A program made the translations under genes and the position numbers. A stretch of 64,000 bases of DNA from the NCBI RefSeq assembly GCF_047556435.1, contig NZ_CP180210.1, forward strand, positions 1,674,001 through 1,738,000. The letters run 5' to 3'. The notes beneath the pieces were generated by a model. It did not search any database. It saw nothing but the letters and a program-made list of their open reading frames with translations, and had not been told where the DNA came from. Positions 24,901-33,403 of this stretch are shown piece by piece. This DNA is from Alteromonas sp047556435. Its GTDB lineage: Bacteria; Pseudomonadota; Gammaproteobacteria; Enterobacterales; Alteromonadaceae. Positions within the stretch are counted from its first letter, which is position 1. Every line of letters begins with the position of its first letter.

Positions 24901-25346
24901 TCCTGCGTATTGGGAGTGATCAGGTTGATGCTTTCAGTAATGGCATCCAGTTGCAGAGCAATATAAGGAATAACCCCAATAAAGCTTAACAGCGTTATTA
25001 ACCCTGCCAGCACGTGTGAATGCTGATAGCGAAGACCAATTAAATCGGCCAGGGAACTGACGTTATGCCGCTGACACAGCCTGGCGATGCGCAGCACTAC
25101 CGGAAAGGCAAATGCCATGGTTAACATGATACCGGCATAGGTCGGCACAACGGCCCAGCCATATTGTGAGGCTTGTGTGGTGGTGCCAAAAAAGGCCCAA
25201 GAAGTACAATGAACACCCAGCCCCAGACTGTACAAAACCGGGTGCTGCTGATTATCGCGCAGACGCTTATCGCCCCAGAACGCCAGTAAAAACAGCAGTC
25301 CGAGATAAATTGCCACAATGCAGCCAACAGTCCAGATACTTAGCAT
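21966..25346 (-). CDS. Sodium/solute symporter-hybrid histidine kinase fusion
   Basis: About 1126 residues. Residues 1-500 carry about 13 transmembrane helices of the SSS (sodium:solute symporter) fold (MLSIWTVGCIVAIYLGLLF; AFIGGLSATTSMVIVATLAL). Then come a PAS domain (about 610-730), a coiled coil, HisKA with His in AAAGHDLMQPFNAA, HATPase (NLLSNAIRYTP, DTGPGIPEN, GLGLGLTIVERI) and a C-terminal receiver with acceptor Asp in LMLVDYHLD and KP loop LPKPVKP. Architecture matches CbrA/NahK-type kinases, where the transporter part senses or imports a nutrient. The ATG at 25346 is used because the signal-anchor begins there; the longer frame is less likely. The ligand is unknown. Confidence 0.9.
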   Translation of the reverse strand: MLSIWTVGCIVAIYLGLLFLLAFWGDKRLRDNQQHPVLYSLGLGVHCTSWAFFGTTTQASQYGWAVVPTYAGIMLTMAFAFPVVLRIARLCQRHNVSSLADLIGLRYQHSHVLAGLITLLSFIGVIPYIALQLDAITESINLITPNTQDSSGTVGFYVAALMALFAILFGTRTLNLTDKHPGLLLTIAAESLIKLIALWVVGIFVCYSLFDGIFDVVSQASLHPEAREVLYADAGIWVYISHVMLGVCSMFVLPRQFHMNFIELNGEGELRTARWLFPLYLLGMTVFILPIALAGNILLDTAVKSDSYVLALPLQAENIAVSVTAFIGGLSATTSMVIVATLALGIMIANNLITPLWLKVVLKQDPQNSMKAKNILTIRRLTVLVVLSVAFWYHLNVSQSAPLVKSGIIAIALLAQAFPILMFGVYWKRATKQAAQCALLAGFICWLMWLLYPSIMSSYYFNPAPTDGELGLGFAYSLLVNCAVFIAVALVTPASGQNPEEIETTIAGKPDLAVRISDLMALTAKVLEPEVNRALINQLSVDIDKQRGGYASSSLLLRVEKLIAVQVGNPSARILLSAIADTTQDSLPELVEWVEEASQSFQFNHEVLQSSVQNIEQGISVLDDKLCMLAWNERYVELFNYPRGYLKTGLPIEELLKYNAERGLLGKVEDFEQEISKRIEYMRNGSRYKYVRKQPDGRVVELNGSPLPGGGYVTTYSDITEYIAIQDELEQAKAELEDRVRRRTEELHDAKLEADRANESKTKFLAAAGHDLMQPFNAATLFASMLAQKSAGTDQATLTEGLVNSLNSAESLLSMLLDMTKLESGILTSQISQFCLDDILSSLVREFSVIADKEGLSLRYQKTNLIVKSDKKLLRRIAQNLLSNAIRYTPSGGVLIGARRVGSEQVALCVYDTGPGIPENQQHEIFNEFHQLDSDNNNQGLGLGLTIVERISHLLKHQVHLKSAMGRGTVFYVTLPRCERALQRETLRSVTVKEPTAAVLAGKQVLLLENDQQITHAMTTLLEDWGATVVAAGTYAQALARCPSPPDLMLVDYHLDHGETGIDVANSLREKWQVLVPGILNTANRSDGIRDEALEARLLYLPKPVKPAALKRLLKREARFLAMKDG

Positions 25347-25443
25347 GGAGTTTATTATGTAGGTGAAACAACGTCTTAACCTACCATATCCGGACACCTG
25401 AGAGGATATTTTGTGCGCCGACCATAAAAAAATTGTGGATACA

Positions 25444-25471
25444 CTTGAAGGCTGTCAAACCAACCCCATTA
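25444..25471 (+). promoter_or_regulatory. Sigma-32 heat-shock promoter of grpE
   Basis: -35 CTTGAAG (25444-25450), 13-nt spacer, -10 CCCCATTA (25464-25471): an almost perfect match to the RpoH consensus CTTGAAA-N13-CCCCATNT. It is about 50 nt upstream of the grpE start and would drive grpE-dnaK under heat shock. Confidence 0.9.
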
Positions 25472-25522
25472 ATAGCCCAACGTATTTTTTGCCCCAATTA
25501 TCGCAACTTTCTGGAGGTAGGC

Positions 25523-26158
25523 ATGAGCGAACCGCGCGACGTGCAGGAGCAACAAGAAGAGCAGAACGCGCAGCAACCTGAACCACAGGCTGCAGAAGCG
25601 ACTCAGGAGCAGGACGCTGCACCGGCGAACGAAGATGCGCCGGTAGATGAAAATGCCCAGCGCATTTATGAGTTAGAAACCGCACTGTCTGAAGCACAGG
25701 CAACCATTAAAGAGCAACAGGACGCGGTATTGCGTGCCCGTGCTGAAATGGAAAATGCCCGTCGCCGAGCAGAAGGTGAAGTAGAAAAGGCCCGCAAGTT
25801 TGCGCTTGAGCGCTTTGCAGGCGAACTACTGCCGGTAGTCGACAACTTAGAGCGCGCAATTGAAGTGGGCGATGCTGAGAACGAGGCAGTGAAACCACTG
25901 CTGGAAGGCGTGGAGATGACGCGCAAAACGTTTATCAGTTCAATTGAGAAGTTCGGACTGGCGGTGGTTGATCCACAGGGCGAAAGCTTTAATCCGGATC
26001 TGCATCAGGCGATGTCTATGCAGGAAAGTGCCGAGCACGAACCGAATACTGTCATGGCAGTAATGCAAAAAGGTTACACGTTAAATGGCCGTTTGCTGCG
26101 ACCTGCTATGGTGATGGTGTCACGCGCACCGAGCGATGGGGTAGATACCCAAGCTTAA
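25523..26158 (+). CDS. grpE: Nucleotide exchange factor GrpE
   Basis: A protein of 211 residues. An acidic Gln/Glu-rich tail of about 45 residues is followed by the long dimeric coiled coil (LETALSEAQATIKEQQDAV) and the conserved RARAEMENARRRAEGEVEKARKFA region, FAGELLPVVDNLERA and the C-terminal beta domain (VMAVMQKGYTLNGRLLRPAMV). GrpE releases ADP from DnaK in the cytosol. The start is the ATG with GGAGGT 6 nt upstream, at 25523; the open frame runs 30 codons further up, across the promoter. It is directly followed by dnaK. Confidence 0.97.
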   Translation: MSEPRDVQEQQEEQNAQQPEPQAAEATQEQDAAPANEDAPVDENAQRIYELETALSEAQATIKEQQDAVLRARAEMENARRRAEGEVEKARKFALERFAGELLPVVDNLERAIEVGDAENEAVKPLLEGVEMTRKTFISSIEKFGLAVVDPQGESFNPDLHQAMSMQESAEHEPNTVMAVMQKGYTLNGRLLRPAMVMVSRAPSDGVDTQA

Positions 26159-26162
26159 GAAA

Positions 26163-26182
26163 GTCAGAAGTTTTTTTCTGAC
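26163..26182 (+). other. Hairpin in the grpE-dnaK gap
   Basis: A 7-bp stem GTCAGAA / TTCTGAC with a T-rich loop, just after the grpE stop. It could be an RNA-processing or partial-termination site adjusting GrpE:DnaK levels (inference). A second symmetric stretch, GTGGG..CCCCAC, follows at about 26198-26213. Confidence 0.4.
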
Positions 26183-26254
26183 AGGTATTGAAATACGTGG
26201 GAAATAACCCCACAAAAATAGCAAGAATTCAAAAAGACTTTTCGGAGACACGTA

Positions 26255-28177
26255 ATGGGTAGAATCATTGGTATCGATTTAGGTACAACAAATTCATGTG
26301 TCGCAGTTCTAGACGGCGACAAACCGCGAGTAATTGAGAACGCGGAAGGTGACCGCACCACGCCATCAATTATCGCTTACACTAACGACGGCGAAACACT
26401 GGTAGGGCAATCTGCTAAGCGTCAGGCTGTCACTAACCCAACTAACACTTTGTTTGCCATCAAGCGACTGATTGGTCGTCGTTTTGAAGACAAAGAAGTA
26501 CAGCGCGACATCGACATCATGCCTTATAAAATTGTTAAGGCCGACAATGGTGACGCGTGGGTAGAAGCCAAAGGCGAGAAAATGGCGCCTCCACAGGTTT
26601 CTGCTGAAGTACTGAAGAAAATGAAAAAGACCGCTGAAGATTATCTGGGTGAAGAAGTCACAGGCGCAGTTATTACTGTACCTGCGTACTTCAACGACTC
26701 TCAGCGTCAGGCAACAAAAGACGCCGGTCGTATCGCAGGTCTGGAAGTAAAACGTATTATCAACGAGCCAACAGCTGCTGCCCTTGCCTACGGCATGGAC
26801 AAGAAGAAAGGCGATAACGTGGTTGCGGTTTATGACTTAGGTGGTGGTACGTTCGATATCTCTATCATCGAAATCGATGAAGTTGATGGCGAGCACACGT
26901 TCGAAGTACTGGCAACCAACGGTGATACGCACTTAGGTGGTGAAGACTTCGATAACCGCATGATCACGTATCTGGTAGACGAGTTTAAGAAAGATCAGGG
27001 CATTGACCTGCGTAAAGATCCGCTGGCCATGCAACGTCTGAAAGAAGCCGGTGAGAAAGCGAAAATTGAACTGTCTTCTTCACAGCAAACTGAGGTGAAC
27101 CTGCCGTACATTACTGCTGATTCTTCAGGTCCTAAGCACCTGGCAATCAAAGTAACCCGTGCGAAGCTGGAATCTCTGGTTGAAGATATGGTGAAAAACT
27201 CACTGAACCCAGTGAAGCAGGCGCTTGCTGATGCTGACCTGTCAGTAAACGATATTCACGATATCATTCTGGTAGGTGGTCAGACGCGTATGCCTCTGGT
27301 TCAGAAGTACGTTACTGAGTTCTTCGGTAAAGAGCCACGCAAAGACGTGAACCCTGACGAAGCGGTTGCTGTAGGTGCGGCTATCCAGGGTGGTGTATTG
27401 TCTGGCGACGTGAAAGATGTACTGCTGCTGGACGTTACGCCTCTGTCTCTGGGTATCGAAACCATGGGCGGCGTGATGACCGTGCTAATCGAGAAGAACA
27501 CGACAATTCCTTCGAAGAAGTCGCAAACCTTCTCAACCGCAGAAGACAATCAGTCGGCGGTAACGGTTCATGTACTGCAGGGTGAGCGTAAACAGGCGCA
27601 GGGCAACAAGTCACTGGGTCAGTTTAACTTAGAAGGTATTCGTCCGGCGGCACGTGGTGTTCCGCAAATCGAAGTGGCCTTTGATATTGATGCTGACGGT
27701 ATCCTGCACGTATCTGCGAAAGACAAAGATACGGGTAAAGAGCAGAAGATCACCATTAAAGCGTCTTCAGGCTTAAGCGATGAAGAAGTGGAAAAAATGG
27801 TAGCTGACGCGGAAGCGAACAAAGAAGCAGATAAGAAATTTGAAGATCTGATTCAGGCTCGCAACCAAGCAGACGGCATGATCCACGCTACACGCAAACA
27901 GCTTGATGAAGTTGGCGATGCGCTGTCTGCCGAAGACAAAGCGCCAATCGAAGAAGCACTGTCTGCACTGGAAACGGCTGTGAAAGGCGAAGATAAAGAA
28001 GAAATCGAAGCCAAGACACAAGAGCTTATCCAGGCATCCAGCAAGCTGATGGAAGCCGCACAGGCCCAGCAAGCTGCAGGTGGTGAAGGCGACGCGCAGG
28101 CGAAAGATGCAGGCAAAGCTGACGACGACGTTGTTGACGCTGAATTTGAAGAAGTGAAAGACGACGATAAGAAGTAA
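26255..28177 (+). CDS. dnaK: Hsp70 chaperone DnaK
   Basis: A protein of 640 residues, the usual length. Nucleotide-binding domain with phosphate loop IIGIDLGTTNSCVAV, second loop VAVYDLGGGTFDISI and adenosine motif ILVGGQTRMP. Interdomain linker DVLLLDVTPLSLGIET (about residue 388). Substrate-binding beta domain, helical lid and acidic tail ending EEVKDDDKK. It folds clients with DnaJ and GrpE in the cytosol. Located 96 nt after grpE; CGGAG lies 7 nt before the ATG. A possible second sigma-32-like site (TTGAAAT ... CCCCACAA) occurs in the gap but is weak. Confidence 0.99.
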   Translation: MGRIIGIDLGTTNSCVAVLDGDKPRVIENAEGDRTTPSIIAYTNDGETLVGQSAKRQAVTNPTNTLFAIKRLIGRRFEDKEVQRDIDIMPYKIVKADNGDAWVEAKGEKMAPPQVSAEVLKKMKKTAEDYLGEEVTGAVITVPAYFNDSQRQATKDAGRIAGLEVKRIINEPTAAALAYGMDKKKGDNVVAVYDLGGGTFDISIIEIDEVDGEHTFEVLATNGDTHLGGEDFDNRMITYLVDEFKKDQGIDLRKDPLAMQRLKEAGEKAKIELSSSQQTEVNLPYITADSSGPKHLAIKVTRAKLESLVEDMVKNSLNPVKQALADADLSVNDIHDIILVGGQTRMPLVQKYVTEFFGKEPRKDVNPDEAVAVGAAIQGGVLSGDVKDVLLLDVTPLSLGIETMGGVMTVLIEKNTTIPSKKSQTFSTAEDNQSAVTVHVLQGERKQAQGNKSLGQFNLEGIRPAARGVPQIEVAFDIDADGILHVSAKDKDTGKEQKITIKASSGLSDEEVEKMVADAEANKEADKKFEDLIQARNQADGMIHATRKQLDEVGDALSAEDKAPIEEALSALETAVKGEDKEEIEAKTQELIQASSKLMEAAQAQQAAGGEGDAQAKDAGKADDDVVDAEFEEVKDDDKK

Positions 28178-28233
28178 GCTGTTGCACTTGCCCGGCCAGC
28201 CGAAGGCTGAATACCGGGCACCATAAGCAGTTC

Positions 28234-28266
28234 AGGCGCAACAGGGATAACTTGTTGCGCCTTTTG
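28234..28266 (+). terminator. Terminator after dnaK
   Basis: 10-bp perfect stem AGGCGCAACA / TGTTGCGCCT with a 9-nt loop, followed by TTTG. It separates dnaK from dnaJ, so dnaJ either relies on read-through or has its own promoter. Confidence 0.8.
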
Positions 28267-28353
28267 TTGTGTAAAAAGATGCATAACGGTTAGCAGTATT
28301 ATTCGCAGGGCAGCAACGCTCTAGCGAACAGATTAGTAGGAAAAGTAAGCGAT

Positions 28354-29484
28354 ATGTCGAAACGTGACTACTACGAAGTGCTAGGGGTAGATAAAAGCGC
28401 TGGCGAACGCGAAATTAAAAAAGCGTATAAAAAGCTGGCGATGAAATACCACCCTGATCGCACCCAAGGCGATAAAGCGCTGGAAGATAAATTTAAGGAA
28501 ATCCAGGAAGCCTACGAGATCCTGACTGATTCGCAGAAACGTGCGGCGTATGATCAGTATGGTCATGCCGGCGTGGATCCAAATCGTGGCGGCGCAGGCT
28601 TCGGTGGTGGTGCCGATTTTGGCGATATCTTTGGCGATGTGTTTGGCGATATCTTTGGTGGGGGCCGTGGTGGTCGCCAGTCAAGAGCGCGCCAGGGCGC
28701 AGATTTGCGTTATAACCTGGAGTTGTCATTAGAAGAAGCCGTGCGCGGTAAGGACGTGGATATCCGCGTGCCCACGCTGGTGGAATGTGACAAGTGTGAT
28801 GGTTCAGGTGCCAAAGCGGGCTCTAAACCCACAACCTGCCCAACCTGTCATGGTAACGGTCAGGTACAGATGCGTCAGGGCTTCTTTGCGGTGCAGCAAA
28901 CCTGTCCAACCTGTTCGGGCAAAGGCCAGATCATCAGCGACCCGTGCACCAAGTGTCGTGGTCAGGGCCGCGTAGAGAAAACCAAAACGCTGAATGTGAA
29001 AATTCCTGCAGGTGTAGACACTGGTGACCGCATTCGTCTGTCAGGCGAAGGGGAAGCTGGCGAAGCCGGAGCACCGCCAGGAGATTTATATGTTCAGGTT
29101 CACGTGCGCGAACACAAAATTTTCGCCCGTGACGGTAACAACCTTTACTGCGAAGTGCCGCTGAGCTTCACCACTGCCGCATTAGGTGGCGAGCTGGAAG
29201 TACCCACGCTGGATGGCAAGGTGAAACTGAAGATTGGCCCGGAAACGCAAACCGGCAAAATGTTCCGTCTGCGTGGTAAGGGTGTGAAATCAGTTCGTAC
29301 CGGCGCCATGGGCGACCTGATGTGTAAGGTTGTGGTAGAAACACCGGTAAACCTGTCTTCACGTCAGAAAGAACTCTTAAAAGAGCTTGAGGAGTCTATG
29401 GGCAAAGAAACCGCCAAGCATAGCCCCAAAGCGCAGGGGTTCTTCGACGGAGTGAAGAAATTCTTCGACGACCTCACCAACTAA
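28354..29484 (+). CDS. dnaJ: Hsp40 co-chaperone DnaJ
   Basis: A protein of 376 residues. J domain with the HPD motif (KYHPDRTQGDK), Gly/Phe-rich linker (FGGGADFGDIFGDVFG), four zinc-finger repeats of CxxCxGxG type (CDKCDGSG, CPTCHGNG, CPTCSGKG, CTKCRGQG) and the C-terminal peptide-binding domains. It stimulates DnaK ATPase and delivers unfolded clients. It lies 176 nt after dnaK behind a terminator, so partial uncoupling from grpE-dnaK is likely. Confidence 0.99.
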   Translation: MSKRDYYEVLGVDKSAGEREIKKAYKKLAMKYHPDRTQGDKALEDKFKEIQEAYEILTDSQKRAAYDQYGHAGVDPNRGGAGFGGGADFGDIFGDVFGDIFGGGRGGRQSRARQGADLRYNLELSLEEAVRGKDVDIRVPTLVECDKCDGSGAKAGSKPTTCPTCHGNGQVQMRQGFFAVQQTCPTCSGKGQIISDPCTKCRGQGRVEKTKTLNVKIPAGVDTGDRIRLSGEGEAGEAGAPPGDLYVQVHVREHKIFARDGNNLYCEVPLSFTTAALGGELEVPTLDGKVKLKIGPETQTGKMFRLRGKGVKSVRTGAMGDLMCKVVVETPVNLSSRQKELLKELEESMGKETAKHSPKAQGFFDGVKKFFDDLTN

Positions 29485-29490
29485 GCATTG

Positions 29491-29514
29491 AGCCCTCCTT
29501 AAGGAGGGCTTAAT
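29491..29514 (+). terminator. Terminator after dnaJ
   Basis: A perfect palindromic hairpin AGCCCTCC-TTAA-GGAGGGCT followed by TAAT. It begins 6 nt after the dnaJ stop. Confidence 0.8.
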
Positions 29515-29658
29515 CTATTTATGAGCATGAAAATCAGTAACCTACGCTGATGTGGCTTTCTGGCTCGTACCCGCAGGGATCTGGAGTCGATATACAAACG
29601 TATCTTTTCAGACTTTGTAAACAAACGGAAATGTGACAAGACCGGAGAATCTTTCCCA

Positions 29659-30135
29659 ATGACTTTCAAATATATAAAAACGCTGGCAGGCGCAGCACTA
29701 CTTAGCACAGTGGCAGGTTCTGCACTGGCGGAAGAAGCGGTATCCCAGAAACATGCAGAAGCTGCAGTGGAATATCGTCAGTCTCTGTATCAGCTGGTAA
29801 GAAGCAATATGGGACCATTAGGCGGCATGGCAAAAGGAGCTATTCCGTATGATGAAGAGGTCATAATGACGAACGCTGTGCGTCTTGAACAGCTGGCCGA
29901 TATGATGGTGGACTACCTCTCAGTAGATACCCGCAAGTTTGACGTAAAGACAGATGCCCGAGATGCTATCTGGGAAAACTTCTCTGACGTGGAAAAGAAG
30001 GTCGCTGCGTTGAAGACTGCATCGGCGAATTTGCAAAGCGTAGTGGAAGCCGGGGATGAAAGTGCGTATCGCGATGCTATCGGTAATGTTGGTGCGTCGT
30101 GCAAGTCCTGCCACGATGATTATAAAAAAGATTAG
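29659..30135 (+). CDS. Cytochrome c' (periplasmic, four-helix)
   Basis: A protein of 158 residues with signal peptide MTFKYIKTLAGAALLSTVAGSALA (cut after residue 24). The mature protein is helical and carries a single C-terminal haem site CKSCHDDYKKD, with the CxxCH near the end as in class II cytochromes c'. It probably binds NO or transfers electrons in the periplasm. It is monocistronic, with a strong terminator behind it. A cytochrome b561, its frequent partner in other genomes, is 7 kb away on the other strand. Confidence 0.92.
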   Translation: MTFKYIKTLAGAALLSTVAGSALAEEAVSQKHAEAAVEYRQSLYQLVRSNMGPLGGMAKGAIPYDEEVIMTNAVRLEQLADMMVDYLSVDTRKFDVKTDARDAIWENFSDVEKKVAALKTASANLQSVVEAGDESAYRDAIGNVGASCKSCHDDYKKD

Positions 30136-30152
30136 TGATAAAGTCGCAGGAT

Positions 30153-30176
30153 AAAACGCCGCATTTGCGGCGTTTT
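30153..30176 (+). terminator. Terminator of the cytochrome c' gene
   Basis: Stem AAACGCCGC / GCGGCGTTT with a short loop and a T6 tract, 18 nt after the stop. Confidence 0.92.
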
Positions 30177-30624
30177 TTGTTGCTGTCTGACACTCAGCAT
30201 TTATACATAGGTTACTGTGTTAGTTCTATACTACGCCGCCGTTAACTCTGACACCGTAGTGGCACAACACGGTGCCGTAGCTGTGTAAACAAACCAGCAA
30301 CCTCGATGCAAATCATTGTTAACAAACATTTTCTTTAGCCTGATGCTTTTTGCGGGCTTGCGCTATGAATCTACCTGATTATCAGGTGAACTAACCGAAT
30401 TGCGCTGGAAAAACCGGTTCGTGATTGCTACCCTCGCGGCAATTGGTAATGCTCGCCTCAAAACAGACTGGAATTCAGGGCAGGAGCAGCGAGTAGCAAT
30501 GGCTTAAACCGTCATCGTTTACTACGCTTATTGTGTTGCATCGTAGCGCGATGAATCACACTTTCAGGACACTGACCGCGGTCATTTTTCATTCACAAGG
30601 TAGGTTTCGTAAGGAGAGCGATAC
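30177..30624 (+). promoter_or_regulatory. Long leader of the GGDEF-EAL gene with several symmetric elements
   Basis: 448 nt without a gene. It holds three striking elements: a 15-nt palindrome ACCTGAT-T-ATCAGGT (30373-30387); a long-range 12-bp stem with a CC bulge (ATTGCTA/CTCGC at 30424-30437 with GCGAG/TAGCAAT at 30489-30500) enclosing about 50 nt; and a perfect 12-nt palindrome TGACCGCGGTCA (30573-30584) 40 nt before the start codon. It does not match the c-di-GMP riboswitch consensus known to me. Confidence 0.45.
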
Positions 30625-33192
30625 GTGAATCTGTCATACAGTTTGCAGTCGTATCTTCCCGACGGACGGGATGATGTGATGTCTGGCATTCTGGATGATG
30701 CCCGGAAAAATACTGGTGCGTCTTTGGTTTTACTGCTGGCAACGCATCATCAGACACAACGTGCACCCGTCATGGCATATTCCTGTGATACGCCGCTGGC
30801 AGATGATGCGCTTGTTGGGTTGCCTGGCCACTGCCAGACGTTATTATCGCTTACCACAATCACAGCTCCACTATCCGGCGATGATTTTATCTGGCCGGCC
30901 TCGCTTTCTGACTGCCGGTCAGACTGGATCGTATTAACGCGAATCACCGATGCGCAAGACTATGTCACCGGCACGTTGCTATTTGTTTTCTCGCGCAAAA
31001 CCTTATCAGCAATAGAGTCCGCGTATATAGACATCGCCCGTCAACGTTTGTCACTTGATATTCAGTCTCGTCTGGCCCGCCATCCATATGCAGACCGGCT
31101 GACGGAAAAAGTCCAGCTACTTGATGAAATCGGCCTGATTTCCAAAACCGGGGGCTGGGAATATAACGTTGAATGTGGGCGTATTACCTGGACGGCGGAA
31201 ACCTACCGGTTATTTGGTGTGGAAAATACCACGGATATCACCGTACATCGGGCGTTGGCAAACTTTCCGAAGGAGGTTCGCAACGATGTACGAAACGCAT
31301 TAAATGAGACTGTAGAAAAAGGCTCGCCGTTTAGTCTTGAGCTTCCGTTTTACGATGCTTCGCACAGCGCACGCTGGGTGAAAGTGACCGGACGGGCGAA
31401 CATGTCAGCTGGCAAAGTAAACCGGGTTTACGGCTCTATTCAGGATATCACTGAGCAGCGCCGGTTGTCGGACACCGAGCACAATTACACCACCTACCTT
31501 GCCGCTATTCTGGATAATCTCAATGACGCGGTACTCACCATTGATGAAAGCGGCACGGTGATAACGGCCAACGAGGCCGTCGACAACATTTTCGGGATCA
31601 GTGCGGATGATCTGGTGGGGCAGGACGTCACGGTATTGATGCCGGAAAATGAAGCTAAACATCATGCATCATACGTGCAGAGTTATCTGGAAACCGGTAA
31701 AGCTAATATCATCGGCTTTGGTCGTGAACTGGTAGCAATGCATCGTTCAGGGCGTAAGTTTCCTATTGAGTTGTCATTATCTGAAGTCACGCTGGATGGG
31801 CAACGGCGCGTTGTGGGAATTGTTCGCGACATTACCGAGCGCAAAGAGGCCACCGATCATATCCTCAAAGTGGCTTATTATGATGATATTACCAGCCTGC
31901 CGAATATGAAGTCCTTCGAGAAGGATTTGCGTGCATTGATTGAGCGTGCTGACAGTAACAATCACGATATCTATTGCTGCCTGCTCAATTTGGATAATTT
32001 TTCTCAGTATAACCTTTCGTTCGGAAAAGCGACCGGTGACTATATTTTGCAGGTGATTGCAGGTCGGCTAAGGCGAAATCTCTCGTCACGCTTCAACGTG
32101 TATCGGGGAGTGGCTGATCAGTTTATCATTCTGCATGCCGAGCCTGTGTTGGAGACGGATAAAACAATCACCGAAATGCTCAATACGATGGAGTGGATGC
32201 TATATAACGATGTGTTAAGTGAAATGACACTTCATGGTCACTCCCACGTTGTTACGTCGTCAATTTCTTCCGCACATATCCATGGTAGTACGGCAAGCTA
32301 CGAAAAAGTCATAGGCATTCTTGAGTTCGGTAAGAAGCGCGCCAAGGCACAGGGGCATGGTGGTCGCGTGTCTCTGGAACGCTCGGCATTTGAAGATTAT
32401 GAGCGTCACAACTACATCAGTCAGTCATTTAACCGGGCACTCACCGACAACGAATTTTATCTGGTATTGCAGCCACAATACGATGGGAAGGGAGGCGTCG
32501 TTAGTTCGGAAGCGTTGCTGCGGTGGAATCACTGTGCAATCGGAGCTATCAGTCCCGCGGAATTCATTCCCATCGCGGAAGAGAGTGACGCTGTGGTAGA
32601 AATTGGCTACTGGGTAGTCAACGAAGCTTGCAAACTATTGCATGAATGCCGTCAACAAGGTTTGCCTACCCGTATCGCAGTGAATATTAGTGGGCGTCAT
32701 ATTGCCCGCGCTGACTTCAGTGACCGGTTACTGGAAACCACGCGCCAGTGGGGCGTATCACCGCACGAACTGGTTATGGAGATTACGGAAACTACGCTGG
32801 TTAAAAGTATTGATTTGGTGCGCAAGCGCATCGAAAAACTGTCAAATCTGGGCTTTGCATTTTCAATTGATGATTTTGGAACCGGATATTCCAGTCTGAG
32901 CTACCTCAAAGAGTTACCTATATCTGAGTTAAAAATCGATCGTTACTTCGTTGATGAAATTAATTTCAGTGGCGAAGATGTGCCTATTGTCGACACTATT
33001 GTCGAAATGGCCAGCGCCATGAAAATAAGAACCGTGGCCGAGGGCATCGAAAATGAAATTCAGATGAGCTACCTGAAAAAGCGCGGTTGTGATATTTTTC
33101 AGGGCTTTTTTCTGGCCCGGCCAATGCCCGTGGAAAAATGGCTCGAACTGCTTAAAAATCAAAAGTCTAATGATAATTCCAGTGCAAAATAA
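30625..33192 (+). CDS. PAS-PAS-GGDEF(degenerate)-EAL phosphodiesterase
   Basis: A protein of 855 residues with no membrane span. A GAF-like N-terminal region is followed by PAS (about 165-275), PAS (about 285-405), GGDEF (about 415-575) and EAL (about 590-840). The diguanylate cyclase signature is replaced by RGVADQF, so cyclase activity is almost certainly lost. The EAL domain keeps SSEALLRW, NISGRH, EITETTL, DDFGTGYSSL, KIDRYFV and AEGIE, the metal- and substrate-binding residues, so it should hydrolyse c-di-GMP. GTG start with AAGGAG 8 nt upstream. The second PAS with HRSGRKFPIEL may be a sensory (FixL-like) PAS; this is inference. Confidence 0.92.
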   Translation: MNLSYSLQSYLPDGRDDVMSGILDDARKNTGASLVLLLATHHQTQRAPVMAYSCDTPLADDALVGLPGHCQTLLSLTTITAPLSGDDFIWPASLSDCRSDWIVLTRITDAQDYVTGTLLFVFSRKTLSAIESAYIDIARQRLSLDIQSRLARHPYADRLTEKVQLLDEIGLISKTGGWEYNVECGRITWTAETYRLFGVENTTDITVHRALANFPKEVRNDVRNALNETVEKGSPFSLELPFYDASHSARWVKVTGRANMSAGKVNRVYGSIQDITEQRRLSDTEHNYTTYLAAILDNLNDAVLTIDESGTVITANEAVDNIFGISADDLVGQDVTVLMPENEAKHHASYVQSYLETGKANIIGFGRELVAMHRSGRKFPIELSLSEVTLDGQRRVVGIVRDITERKEATDHILKVAYYDDITSLPNMKSFEKDLRALIERADSNNHDIYCCLLNLDNFSQYNLSFGKATGDYILQVIAGRLRRNLSSRFNVYRGVADQFIILHAEPVLETDKTITEMLNTMEWMLYNDVLSEMTLHGHSHVVTSSISSAHIHGSTASYEKVIGILEFGKKRAKAQGHGGRVSLERSAFEDYERHNYISQSFNRALTDNEFYLVLQPQYDGKGGVVSSEALLRWNHCAIGAISPAEFIPIAEESDAVVEIGYWVVNEACKLLHECRQQGLPTRIAVNISGRHIARADFSDRLLETTRQWGVSPHELVMEITETTLVKSIDLVRKRIEKLSNLGFAFSIDDFGTGYSSLSYLKELPISELKIDRYFVDEINFSGEDVPIVDTIVEMASAMKIRTVAEGIENEIQMSYLKKRGCDIFQGFFLARPMPVEKWLELLKNQKSNDNSSAK

Positions 33193-33403
33193 TTGCTCTT
33201 GGCCGCTGGCTGATGCTGTCACTGTAGTGTCAGTTCTGACCTGTTGAATCCCTCTTCTAATAAAAAGTAGTCTATTCAATGGTATAGCTGATCTACGCCT
33301 TAAGTCTTATCTGTATTGTCGACATTTTTGTTTTAATGTGTAAAGACTCAAAAATGTCAGAGCTGACGACACTCTGTACCCTACAAGAAAAGTGAGCCGA
33401 ACC

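Noticed and set aside
30177..30624. c-di-GMP (GEMM) riboswitch before the GGDEF-EAL gene
   Set aside because: The conserved GEMM core sequences are absent; the leader is reported only as a structured element.
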